From Anniella stebbinsi (lineage: Eukaryota; Chordata; Lepidosauria; Squamata; Anniellidae), in the NCBI GenBank assembly GCA_029215795.1, contig JARDYH010000004.1, forward strand, positions 213,692,517 through 213,756,516: a DNA stretch of 64,000 nucleotides, read 5' to 3'. Position 1 is the stretch's first letter. Each line of letters opens with the position of its first letter. The notes beneath the pieces were generated by a model. It was not told the DNA's origin, ran no database searches, and saw nothing but the letters and a program-made list of their open reading frames with translations. A program made the translations under genes and the position numbers. This document shows positions 33,934 through 43,869 of this stretch, one piece after another.

Positions 33934-35791
33934 TTGGCCCCTTTCTACAGGGCATGGACACAAATTACCACGGACAAATGGGTGTTGGAGATTGTTCGAC
34001 AGGGATACCGTATCGAGTTCGCCACCATCCCTCCAACGGGGAAACTGAAATTCACACCTGCCTCCGCCATTCTGCAGGAGGAAGTGACCTCTCTCCTCCA
34101 AAAGGGGGCTATCGCCTCAGTCAACATCTCAGAGGCGAGCAGGGGTTTTTACTCCCACTACTTTACAGTCCCAAAGAGAGATGGCGGCCTACGTCCCATC
34201 TTGGACCTAAGGCTACTCAACGATTTCTTGATGCCCAAAAAGTTCAGGATGGTCACTCTGGGATTGGTTCTTCCCCTACTCCATGGAAATATGTGGTTCA
34301 CCCTTGTAGATCTAAAGGATGCCTACTTCCACATCCCCATTCATCAGGCCCACCAACGTTTCCTAAGATTCATCATAGGATCAGAGATATTCCAATTCAA
34401 TGTCCTGCCGTTCGGTCTGAAGACTGCTCCCAGAGTTTTCACGAAGTGCATGGCCGTCGTATGCGCATACCTTCGACCTCTGGGGGTGGAAATTTATCCT
34501 TACTTGGACGACTGGCTGATTGTCTCTCCATCCCAGTCACAAGCGGTACAGGACGTTACAACAGTGACGACCTTGTTGGAATCCCTAGGACTTGTAGTAA
34601 ACACAAAGAAATCGGTGCTCCAACCCACGCAGACGATCCAATTTATAGGCGCGCTGCTCGACTCAACAGTGGGGAGAGCTTTTCTGCCCGAGGAAAGACA
34701 TTGCAGAATACACGGTATGGCGCAGAGGGTGCTGAACACCAGACCTCACAAGATAATCACTTTGCAGAGACTGCTGGGCCTCATGGCCTCCACAGTTCAT
34801 GTAGTGAGGTGGGCACGCCTACGGATGAGACCACTACAGATGTTTCTCCTCTCAGTATACGACCCGTTGCGACAGTCAAACACAGTGCGGGTGAGCATCC
34901 CGGAGTCCTACACCAGTCACTCCGTTGGTGGACTGTCCCAAAGAACTTAGCCTTAGGGCTACCATTTGTGAGCACAGGCCCGTCCAGGTCAATCACCTCG
35001 GACGCATCACTTCTGGGATGGGGAGCGCACTGCGGCCACTTGACGGTACAAGAGGAGTGGCTACCCAAGGACAGGGTTCGACACATCAATTTTCTAGAAC
35101 TGTTGGCCGTACGAAAGGCATCATTGGCCTTCAAGGAGTACGTATCAAACAGCCACGTCAGGATTGTATCGGACAATATGTCAGTAGTCTGGTACATAAA
35201 CAAAGAGGGAGGGACACGCTCCAGAGAGCTCCTCGACCTGACATTGATCATTTTCGACTGGGCGATATCGCATGGCATACGTCTATCCGCGGTCCATATA
35301 GCGGGAACAGACAACACGCGCGCGGACGAGCTCAGCCGGAATTTCTCCAGTGCACACGAGTGGGAGCTCAACCCCATCGCTGTTTCGAATCTATTCAGAA
35401 GATGGGGACCCCAAGCATGGACGTCTTCGCGTCTGCGGAAAATGCAGTCTGCGAGCGCTTCTGCGCCAGAGCAGGGGCGGGAAAGGGCTCTTTGGGAGAC
35501 GCATTCAGCACCTTTTGGGGGACGGGCTTTGTTTATGCCTTCCCCCCGTTCCCCCTCATTTCGAGGGTGGTAGCAATTCTATGACTAGGGAAGACGGACG
35601 CCATATTGATTACCCCATGGTGGCCGAGACAAGCATGGTTCGCACCCCTCCTTCATCTGGCCAACGGGGAATACGTGCAAATGCCAAGGACAGACGATCT
35701 CATTACAATGGACAGGGGCAAAGTGCATCATCCAAACCCTCAGAAGCTAAAGCTAACAGCGTGGAGAATCCGGCAAGGTGGCAACACTTAG
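33934..35791 (+). pseudogene. DIRS reverse transcriptase-RNase H ORF, frameshifted
   Basis: The RT frame (33,934-34,950) has no ATG at its start (first codon TTG), suggesting fusion, reinitiation or a lost start. RT motifs in order: FTVPKRDGGLRPILDLR (residues 77-93), LVDLKDAYFHIP (124-135), LPFGLKTAP (158-166), and catalytic YLDD (190-193). A frameshift near 34,900-34,915 moves RNase H to another frame: SDASLLGWG, NFLELLAV, VSDNMS and ADELSR supply the acidic residues. A second shift near 35,400 leads to a conserved DIRS tail, DVFASAEN and YAFPPFPLISRV. TGA at 35,582-35,584 interrupts that frame; it reopens to 35,791 with ILITPWWPRQAWF. The methyltransferase-like domain of some DIRS elements is not clearly seen. 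Confidence 0.88.
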
Positions 35792-36804
35792 ACCTGCCGA
35801 CCCCTGTCCAGAGTATCCTCAGAGAAGCTACAAAACCATCCACGAGAAGATCGTATGATAGGAAATGGAGACGTTTCAAGCGTTCTATGGCGAAGGAAGA
35901 GGCTCCCCAAGCTCCTGCAGGATTGAGGAGATTCTATCCTTCCTAGCGTCTTTACATGAAGGAGGCCTACGACAGACGTCGATAAAGGTTTATTTGGCAG
36001 CGATATCAACAAATCATGACCTTATACAGGGTTATTCTGCTTTTTCTCACCCATTGTCCAAACGTTTCCTCGGGTCTGCTTAATCTTCATCCACCAACAA
36101 AGAGAATAGTTCCACAATGGAGCTTATCGGTGGTTTTAGCAGCATTGTCCAACAAGCCTTTCGAACCAATGGCGACGATAGACGTGCGATTACTATCCTT
36201 TAAGGTAGCCTTCCTGGTCGCCATCACCTCCGCCAGACGAGCATCTGAACTCTGCGCGCTAATGCTGGATCCACCATACACACAGTTCTACAGGGACAAG
36301 GTTGTCCTGCGACCGGGACCAGAATTTAAACCAAAGATTATCTCTCAATTTCATGTTAACCAGGACATTGTCCTCCCAACATTTTTCCAGGACGCCACTG
36401 ACACCGTGGGCGCAAGGTTGCATTCTCTTGATGTTAGAAGGGCATTGGCCTTCTATAAGGATAGAACACAGTCCTTTCAAGTATCCAGACGCTTATTCAT
36501 TTCCTATGGAGGAAAAACAAGAGGCCAAGCAGTGTCGTCACAGCGTTTCGCCAAATGGATTATCCACACCATCTCTTTGGCTTATGAGCTGGCGAAACGG
36601 GAGCTCCCGATGGGGTTACGGTCACACTCCACGAGAGCGATGGCTGCATCTACAGCGCTCTCTAGGGGCATTTCTATTCCAGAACTCTGTAAAGCTGCTA
36701 CGTGGTCGTCGGTCTCCACGTTTGTGTCGCATTATAGATTGGACGTCCGGGCACGAGATGACGCCAACTTTGGACGTGCGGTCCTATCCTCGATTCTACA
36801 GTAA
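35773..36804 (+). pseudogene. DIRS tyrosine recombinase, frameshifted
   Basis: The N-terminal core-binding part starts near 35,806 (VQSILREATKPSTRRSY) in one frame, moves frame near 35,890-35,923 (ILSFLASLHEGGLRQTSIKV), and returns near 36,070. The catalytic part is intact in 36,016-36,804 (262 codons): Arg in SARRASELC (residues 72-80), HSTR (H204, R207), W230, and nucleophile Tyr240 in FVSHYRLDV. Its 5' end overlaps the RT-RNase H frame, as usual in DIRS. The enzyme would insert the circular DNA copy. Stop at 36,802-36,804 is 50 bp before the ICR. Confidence 0.9.
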
Positions 36805-36854
36805 TAATGGACAAGCGAGTCTACCCACCTCCGGTAAGTGATTGCTGGTTACTC

Positions 36855-36950
36855 GCCCATAGTGTGTGATGCACAGAGACCATGAAGAAGAAATGCAGGT
36901 TGCTTACCTGTAACTGTAGTTCTTCGAGTGGTCATCTGTGCAGTCACACA
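36855..36950 (-). repeat. DIRS internal complementary region (ICR)
   Basis: 36,855-36,892 is the reverse complement of the left end 31,211-31,248 (37 of 38). 36,889-36,950 is the exact reverse complement of the right end 37,210-37,271 (62 of 62). The two matches overlap by four bases (AGAA), so the ICR reads as a joined right-end/left-end junction. This is the DIRS arrangement used to template the missing ends and close the circle. It also fixes both element boundaries to the base. Confidence 0.95.
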
Positions 36951-37087
36951 ACCCCCCCACCGTCCCCTCTAAACCTCGCTTGTGGTGGTCTATGAGTGTC
37001 ATCGCCATGCCATTTTTTTATTTAGTTAACAAGTCTTGGTTATTTAGTTACACTACCTCAGGGTTGAACTGCTAAGGCGGTCTCAGA

Positions 37088-37271
37088 GAACTGAGGTAGG
37101 CGGGAACCCAGGCATGCGCGATAGGACGGAAGGGGGGAGGGGTTCCCGCCAATAATTTCTAAGCTTTAGAAGTTCCGAAGTGAGGCTCGGCATCGGCGTG
37201 AGCCCATAGTGTGTGACTGCACAGATGACCACTCGAAGAACTACAGTTACAGGTAAGCAACCTGCATTTCT
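37088..37271 (-). repeat. DIRS right inverted terminal repeat with outer extension
   Basis: 37,088-37,216 pairs with the left ITR. Beyond it the right end is about 30 bp longer than the left, ending GTAAGCAACCTGCATTTCT. All of 37,210-37,271 is copied in the ICR. Unequal ITR lengths with an extended right end are a known DIRS trait. Confidence 0.9.
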
Positions 37272-37439
37272 AATTGCACTGTGTAAGGACTGTGAGTCTT
37301 GTTATTCTAAGCATGGGATGGCTCCAAAGACTTTTTGATCCATTTTAGATGTAACACTACGTTATGGTATAGCTTCACGTGAACGAACCTTGATCTAATG
37401 TACGTTGCCTTTCTCTGGCATGGCTCTACAGAGGAGATT

Positions 37440-37830
37440 GGAATTTTTCATTTTCATTACCAATTCATCGTGGTTTATTGTTATGTCTGAACCTGTAACT
37501 GTGGTTTAGGGACAACTTCATAAATCACATCTTGAAGTTGGTTTGTTTCCCCCATCTTTTTTTCTTTTTTTTTTTGGCAGGCTTACTACTGTACTGGGAA
37601 ATTACTGCAGGAATTGGCCTCCAAATCCTCGGACGTTGCCCACACCTGCCTTAAAACATAGTTGAGACTAATCAGAATTTCTTTGGCTTTGGACATAATG
37701 ATAAACCATGGTTAATTAAAAATGCAAATGAAAGCTTCCCCTCTCTTCCTGGTGGTCCCACAAGGAGTTGGGAGAGGGCAAATCACAAACCTGAGGCATG
37801 TTCATATATAACGCTGAACTAAGGATGTCA
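37440..37830. mobile_element. MITE-like repeat (TTATGTCTGAACC theme)
   Basis: 'cgtggtttattgttatgtct', 'actgtggtttagggacaa', 'cacatcttgaagttgg' and 'aatgataaaccatggtt' recur in the group at 5,735 and 9,438. Ends unclear and non-coding. Confidence 0.45.
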
Positions 37831-37941
37831 GAGAAATGTTCAATGGAACCAAATGAGTTTGGATTGTTATGAGTCCGACTGGATTATCCCTTGCTGTGTA
37901 GAGTCCACAGACATGCAGACCATTTTCCTAACCTTGAGAAT

Positions 37942-39479
37942 GGCTCAGTTCGGACAACACGCTGAGCCTCGGTTGTTGAGTTACCTACTGACGGTTGTTG
38001 AAAAAGGTGGTGATCTACAGACAACACGCTGCAGCAGGCGCTGCAAGGAATCGGCTACCACCCCAGTTGCAAATTGCCTACTCGGCTCTGACTGACAGCT
38101 CAGCTGCCATTTTCCCCGCCTACCAAACCCCGTTAGTCCTCCAGCAGGTGTCCCAGAAGGCACTGCGGCCAAAAACCATGGGTGCCACCATTGAAGCCGA
38201 TGCAGGACATGCCTCCCAAACCCCATTGGCTGCCTCAGTCAGTGGGCGGAACTCAGCAGCCTCGGGCAAAGAGGCAGCCAGGAGGGACGGCCGCACCAAT
38301 ACAACAGTCACACCCCATGCCCAGCGCTGCAATTCCAACATTGGCACACACCCAGCCCCCAACCCCCCCCACTTCCCTCCTAGAGCATCTTCCACACATA
38401 CAGGAATGAAGGCGAGAGTGGGGTGGCGTAGAAAACTTTATTCAGCAGGGAGACCAGACATGGGCAATAAGGCACATGGGCACCACTATGCCAGGGCAGA
38501 ACCTACGGAAAGGACAGTTGCCCCCGGGAAGGGAGGAGACGGCTGGAAGGTACAGCGGTGAGGAGGGGATGGCCGAGGCCACACCCCCAGGGAGCCAAGC
38601 ATGGAACATGCCAAGGGGATGAGGTGGAGAGGGGCGGCATGCCAGGGAGGGATGCCAGTCCAGAGATGGAACTCCACAGCCGACGCTCACAGGGGGTTGG
38701 GGTAGCGCAGCCAGATCCAGGCACTGATGCTTCCACGCACCCGGGACACCTCCACATGGGTGCAGCACTCCCCAACGGGATTCTCAGGGCCCAGCAATGT
38801 CTCGCTGTCCAGCCGTGTTGGGCGGATGATGGGGGGCTCTCTGGTCGCCGCTTCCCCTGTCCTCGTCCTTCTGGGTGATGCGAGGGTGGAGGTGGCGGTG
38901 CAGTGGGGGTCTACTTTGGATGGGGTGTTGTTCCCCTCTTGGTGTGGGGGGGGCTGCCCCCTGCTCCAGGGCACCTGGGGTTGTTGCTTATTCCGTCTCT
39001 CCCCCCCTTTGCCGTAGTGCCCTTCTGGTGCGCTTCCCTGTCCGTTTGGGTAGCTGACTGGGCACCCTGCGTGAGTGCTTGCAGGAGCTGGCCCCTTGTT
39101 GAGCTCCATGCCGGCTGCCTGGTAAGGGAGGCGGGCGTCCTGGTTGCTATGGCGGCGAAGCTGGGTCTCTGTTGCGAGCGTGCTTGAGCGGCCTCCCGCT
39201 TTCGGCCTCTCTTGCCGCTCCGCTCTCTGATTTTCCTTGCTCAACAACTCACGGTTGTTGCTTCAACAACGCCCCAATTCGGACAACACATTTGTCAGTT
39301 GTAAAATCCCCCAACAACTCGCAAATGAGTTGTTCATCTCAGTTGTTACTTTAACAACTGTGGGTTGTTACTTTAACAACTGTGGGTTGTGTGGCTGAAT
39401 TCGGACAACACGGTTAACAACTCAACGGGTTGTTGCTTCAACAACCCACAGTTGTTAAACGTGTTATCCGAATTCAGCC
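37942..39479. mobile_element. 1.5 kb GC-rich DNA element with inverted ends and 3-bp TSD
   Basis: The left end GGCTCAGTTCGGACAACACG is inverted relative to the right end CGTGTTATCCGAATTCAGCC (17 of 20). It is flanked by AAT on both sides (37,939-37,941 and 39,480-39,482). Both subterminal zones are packed with GTTGTTG/CAACAAC inverted words. The interior, about 38,030-39,240, is GC- and CpG-rich and unlike the AT-rich flanks. It has frames of 188 codons (plus, 37,995-38,561) and 186 codons (minus, 38,687-39,247), but no transposase or other domain I recognise. A 3-bp TSD and GG-start hint at PIF/Harbinger. Could be a non-autonomous derivative or a carrier of captured sequence. Confidence 0.65.
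39393..39479. repeat. Near-perfect 87-bp palindrome at the element's right end
   Basis: Arms of about 40 bp: GGCTGAATTCGGACAACACG on the left is answered by CGTGTTATCCGAATTCAGCC on the right, continuing through GTTAACAACT/AGTTGTTAAA and CAACGGGTTG/CAACCCACAG. It would extrude as a long hairpin. It could be a solo MITE at the end of the larger element, but its own left flank (TGT) does not match AAT. Confidence 0.8.
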
Positions 39480-39482
39480 AAT

Positions 39483-41640
39483 GTTGCTCAAATTTTGTTG
39501 TAGGAAAATGTGCCAAACAAAATGTAATGGCCAAAATGCGCATTTTCCCCATAGGTTAAAATATGAAATGCACATTTGGGAGGAATTTGCACAAATTTGC
39601 ATGTGCACAAATTCGGAAGCTGGGGGGGAAAAAATCCATCAATGGGCAGACAATGGAACGAAAGGCAGCTGACAATCAGAAACAGACAGAACAGATTTTA
39701 CAGAATTCCTACATCCCCACACTGAGCTATTTAGTTTAAAGTCTAAATAAGGCCGCTGTATCTGCATATAAGTAAAAAAAATCTCTTGTATGAATTATTT
39801 GTAACTTACTTGGCTCCCGGATGGACTCATGAACTGCAAAACTTTGGAAGCATGTCAGTCTCTGAACCAGCCCATCATACTTGCGTTACTAAAAACCAAA
39901 CTGCTCATTTATACAAGAGGATCTTGTTTGTTTGCAGACACAGGAGTTTTACCCAGGAGTACTACACCGTCTACAAAGAACAACATGAGAAGCAACCATG
40001 AGTGGAAGCTGTTACAATTCTTGTGAAACTGAGGTGAAGTGGAGATTTAAAAAATACATTGTGATGAAAAGGTGTTGCAAAATCCTGACCCCACTGAAAT
40101 CACAACTCATAAAAGCCCCGTTGAGTTCGGTGGGGTTGAGGTCTCTCTCTCCACAGTCTAGACAATCAGGTTCCATGTATATAATTCTTTCTAAATGTAG
40201 CTAGTGCACTGAACTAGTGCCTGTTGTTCTAGTCTAAGAGGTACTTAACCTGAAAGAACCTGCATGTCTTTCCTATCTTAGTTTTGCAGCTCAGTTTCTG
40301 TCTCCCTTGTAATGCCGAATAGTAAATCTGATACAGATTATGTAACATACAGTGACTCATATCAGGCTGTGGGTAGCTTGAATATAGTGTAATATAAGAT
40401 GTTCAGGAACATGAAAAAGGAGGTAGAGGTAGGAAAGTATTTTTAAAAAGAAGTGTTGCCCCCAAATGCTTACAAACGTGCATAGAAAATTATTTCTAAA
40501 AAATAAATAAATTGCTAAATGTGAAATTACATTTCTAACTAATCTTTATCTATCTACTGAATGAAATTTGATCAGCACCAAGAAGTTGGTTCTCCTCCAT
40601 TGTGAAACATAGTTGCCCCCAAAGTCTTTGCATCTGGCAAGACTCCTACATCAACCTGCATAATAGGCTACTTTGCAAACATTTATCCAAAATAAAGAGT
40701 TATTGGTCTTCCACACGTCTCTCATGAACTGCAAAGCTCTACTAAGCTATGATTTTCTTAGAAAAGCAAATTTATCCAAAATAAAGTTATTTGGTCTTCC
40801 ACACATCTCTCGTGAGCTGCAAAGCTCTCCTAAGCTATGATTTTCTTAGAAAAGCAAATGAAATATTAAAATGTATCATCATATGAAGTTTGAATCAGTT
40901 TGATCCTAACAGAGGAATTCTAACAGAAGCATTTGGGCTGACATGATGCAACTTTTCACTGAACTTTTCACTAAAGTTCTGTAAACCTGCTGACATGAGA
41001 AAAACAAAGTAGAATATTTTCCCCAGCTAAACTAAGGAAAAGCAAGGTTTCCCACCTAAAGTCAGGAAAACTGTAGATCAGATAAAGTTTGGGTAAAGGA
41101 GAACTGCTTACTGGACTATTGTTCACGTGTCTATGTGTAGTTATGACGCAGATAAGCGAACATAAAATATTGTGGGAAGTAAACAAAACTAAGAAACACT
41201 TAAGATTTTAAATAGTGAAACAATAAACCTACAAACGAGAAGCAGATGTTATCTTCTTTCGAAGGGATGGTTAACTCAAAAAAGTGACAAAATATAAAGT
41301 AACAGTATTACTCTCAAATCATAGCTGGGAATTTGGGAGAAATAATAACTCAAGAGTTAGAGTGGGCCACTCTGAAGTTCAGTCTTTTGTGTTTGTTGTA
41401 AAAAAAAAAATCATGTAAACAGTGCTAATTTGGAATCATATAAATATGAGAGGGGAAATGCAGAGATGAAAGAACCAAACATTGGTTCTCACCAGGACAT
41501 ATCATCTGTCCTCATGAGAGACCAAAACACTATCTCATTGACTTCTCTGCACAGTTTCGCTCCAAGCTCAAAAATATCATTGGGTAAAATGCTTCAATCT
41601 TTAAAGGCAATGCGTAGAACTAAACTTAAAATGCTTTAAA
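39483..41640. other. Mostly unique-looking sequence with one tandem duplication
   Basis: 39,480-39,620 shares 'aatttgcacaaat' words with 2,640-2,670. A two-unit 89-bp tandem duplication lies at 40,682-40,859. No exon, SINE or LINE was recognised elsewhere. Confidence 0.4.
40682..40859. repeat. 89-bp tandem duplication, two units
   Basis: Units begin TTTATCCAAAATAAAG at 40,682 and 40,771 and both end 'gattttcttagaaaagcaaa'. The few differences are mostly transitions plus a small indel, so the duplication is old. Confidence 0.85.
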
Positions 41641-41989
41641 AATGTATTTTCTTTGCAACAACTTTACATGGAGCAATCGGGCCTTTGTGTCAATAGGGCC
41701 TTGAAAGCTGCCATTGGTGGGGGGGGGGAGGGCGCAATTGACAGAGGCTCCAGATATTGCGCAATTCCCCCCATTGCATCTATGGTGGCCGCCATTGATG
41801 CAGAAAGGGGAAGTGCATGATTTTGGCATGCATGCAGGCAGGCTGCTGCTTAGTGCTCGCTGGGCCTTGCGAGTGCTTGTGTGGGGTTCCATGCTCATGT
41901 CAGGAGCGCCCAACTGGATCCGGCCACAGGGAGGTCCATATGACTCCCAGACCCAGTCAGGCATTTGCAGCATCCCTCGTTTCATACAG

Positions 41990-42190
41990 GAGGGCACAAT
42001 ATTTTTGCTATCCTGGCCCCAAGTCATTTAAAGCTTTAAAGGTAAGCATCAGCGCTTTGAGTTTGACCTGAAAACCGAGTGACAGCTGGTACAGTTGATA
42101 CAACACCGGTGTAATATGGTCAATGCACACATTTGAAAGCCACCTGGCCGCTGTATGTTGCACTAGCAGCAGTTTCCAGAAACTCCAAGC
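41990..42190 (-). mobile_element. L2-type LINE fragment, antisense
   Basis: The minus strand reads LLVQHTAARWL, HITPVLYQL and LMLTFKALNDLGPG, matching the L2 ORF2 C-terminus (LQLVQNAAARLL...LTFKALNGLGPG). Truncated at both ends. Confidence 0.7.
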
Positions 42191-42500
42191 AGTTTCAGAA
42201 ATGATGTGCAGAGAATTGGTTTCCTGCAAGGGATTCTGGGAAAAGACAGGGAGCAATTTTAGGCAGGAAACAAAAGCCTACAACTTCTAGGTATATAATA
42301 GTGGTGAGGTGATACAAGGGACCAACAGTATTCCACGTAGTCTTCTAAAGATTCTGACTGACCTACTGTAGCTCCTAATTTTTAGCAATGTTTTGCTTGA
42401 GAATGGGCTCAGCTCCTCTCAATTTCTAAATCTTCAGTGATAACCTTGACTTTGCTCCTGCTTTACTCCTTTCCAGCTTGCATTCCTGCTTCTTTGGTCT

Positions 42501-42738
42501 TTATTTGTTCATTATTACATTTATATCCCACCTTTTTTTCCTCTTGCAATGAACCCAAGGCAGCTTACCTGATTCTCCTCCTCTCCATTTTCTCCTCACA
42601 ACAAACATGTGAGGTAGGTTAGACTGACAGTTGGTGACTGGCCCAAAGTAGCCCAGTGAGCTTCATGACCAAGTGGGGACTAAGACCCCTAATCTTCTGA
42701 GTTCCAGTCCAACACTCCAAACGCTACACCACAACGTG
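42501..42738 (-). mobile_element. Sauria-type SINE, antisense
   Basis: Tail 'attacatttatatcccacc', then 'ccaaggcagcttacc', 'ccattttctcctcacaac', 'tgtgaggtaggttagact', 'gactggcccaaagtagccc' and the tRNA-like head 'ccagtccaacactccaaac', 'gctacaccac'. Full length apart from small differences. Confidence 0.85.
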
Positions 42739-43019
42739 TACTTGCTTGGCTCCAGGCCCTTGGCCCTGACAGCCACGACCCTGCTTCGCGCTCTTTCTAG
42801 TTAAAGAAGCCAGGCACTTTAATGCATCAAACAGATGTCCTTGCATCATTATTTTGGCTTATGTGTTCTGTAGTATATCTATAAATAACCTGAAGGTATA
42901 CAGTGTCTTGGCAGACATGACGCAAGAGGACGTGAATGCTGAGCAGGAGCAGCTCCTTTTGTATTCTCAAATGGCCATAATAGCTCCCCTTCCAGCAGAC
43001 TGTACAAGGGGAGATGTGA

Positions 43020-43382
43020 GAACAAAAGAGCCATGCTGGATCAGACCAAGGTTCCATCGAATCCAGCAGTTCACACAGTGTTCAACTAGCTGTAGACCAG
43101 GAACCCACAAGCAGGACACAGGTGCAATAGCACCCTACTGCCCATGTTCCCCAGCAATTGGTATAGACATAGGCTTACCGCCTCTGCTACTGGAGGTAGT
43201 ACATGGCTATCAGGACTAGTAGACATCCTCCTCCAGGAATTTATTTACCCCCCTCCCTTCAAAGTCATCCAAATTGGTAGCCATTACTACATTTTGTGGT
43301 AGTGAATTCCAAAGATAAACTATGTGATGTGTGAAGAAGTACTTCCTTTTATTTGTCCTGAATTTCTAGCCCAGCTGATAGG
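43020..43382 (-). mobile_element. CR1-like LINE 3' end, antisense
   Basis: Same order as 26,749-27,206: 'agagccatgctggatcag', 'gaacccacaagcaggaca', 'ataggcttaccgcctc', 'caggaatttatttaccc', 'ttgtggtagtgaattcc' and 'tgtgtgaagaagtacttcc'. No open frame survives. Confidence 0.7.
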
Positions 43383-43429
43383 GTACTTAATTCCCCCCCT
43401 TCTTCATTCCCCCCCCCCCACTTTCATAG

Positions 43430-43553
43430 TGTGCCATGTCTTTTAGATTGTAATCAGGGACTGTCTTGTTTTACTTATTGCATATAAGCCACTCCGGAAT
43501 CCCTTTAAAAATACTTTAAATATTTTAAATCAATCAGTTAAATAAATAATAAT
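43430..43553 (+). mobile_element. LINE 3' tail (L2-like)
   Basis: 'catgtcttttagattgtaat', 'cagggactgtcttgtttta', 'ataagccactccggaatccc' and a final (AAAT)n. Same tail type as 11,498-11,604. Confidence 0.55.
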
Positions 43554-43697
43554 ATTGTACATACACACACAAACTCAAATAACGCTATCCAGTGGAAAAT
43601 TCCAAGACAATTTCTCCAAAGCTCTCTTAGCAATTCCCATGGAGTTTGGCAATCTTTCCACCCTCACCTCTTGCTGGTGGGTGAATCTTCGCTATAC

Positions 43698-43869
43698 TAG
43701 AGTGACCATATACAAAAGAAGGCAAGGCCCCTGCAACTTTAATTGTTGTGATGAAGAGGGAATATCACCAGGAACTAATTGCATACAAATGACACTGGCT
43801 GAAATCTCCTTTTCTCTACAACTGTTAAAGTTACATGAGCCCTGACCTGGATTTTATCTGGTCACCCTA
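43698..43869. mobile_element. Half copy of foldback element, subfamily B
   Basis: 172 bp from TAGAGTGACCATATACAAAA to TATCTGGTCACCCTA. It equals one arm of the 320-bp foldbacks at 62,376 and 63,676, with TAGRGTGACC at both ends. The preceding 'gctatac' also occurs at the centre of complete copies, so it is either the ancestral single unit or a truncated foldback. No TSD seen. Confidence 0.75.

Larger units (their letters stand above)
31211..37271 (+). mobile_element. DIRS-type tyrosine-recombinase retrotransposon, nearly complete
   Basis: About 6.06 kb with inverted terminal repeats, a gag-like ORF, RT with RNase H, an overlapping tyrosine recombinase and an internal complementary region (ICR). 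There are no LTRs, no DDE integrase and no protease. DIRS elements are thought to be reverse transcribed, circularised using the ICR as a template for the joined ends, and inserted by the recombinase without target duplication. I see no duplication at the ends. The coding parts carry two in-frame TGA codons and about four frameshifts, so this copy is not autonomous. CpG density is much higher than in flanking DNA, consistent with a recent arrival. Confidence 0.95.

Noticed and set aside
33954..34900. Open frame overlapping the RT in another frame
   Set aside because: Only its part after about 34,905 (RNase H) carries family motifs. The first 300 codons are a shadow of the RT frame.
34781..35377. 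198-codon minus-strand frame over RNase H
   Set aside because: Antisense shadow of the RNase H coding sequence.
31211..37271. Endogenous retrovirus or LTR retrotransposon
   Set aside because: Terminal repeats are inverted, not direct; there is no protease, DDE integrase or envelope, and a tyrosine recombinase is present.
38687..39247. 186-codon minus-strand frame in the 1.5 kb element
   Set aside because: No recognised domain, and GC-rich composition makes long chance frames likely. Kept only as part of the element description.
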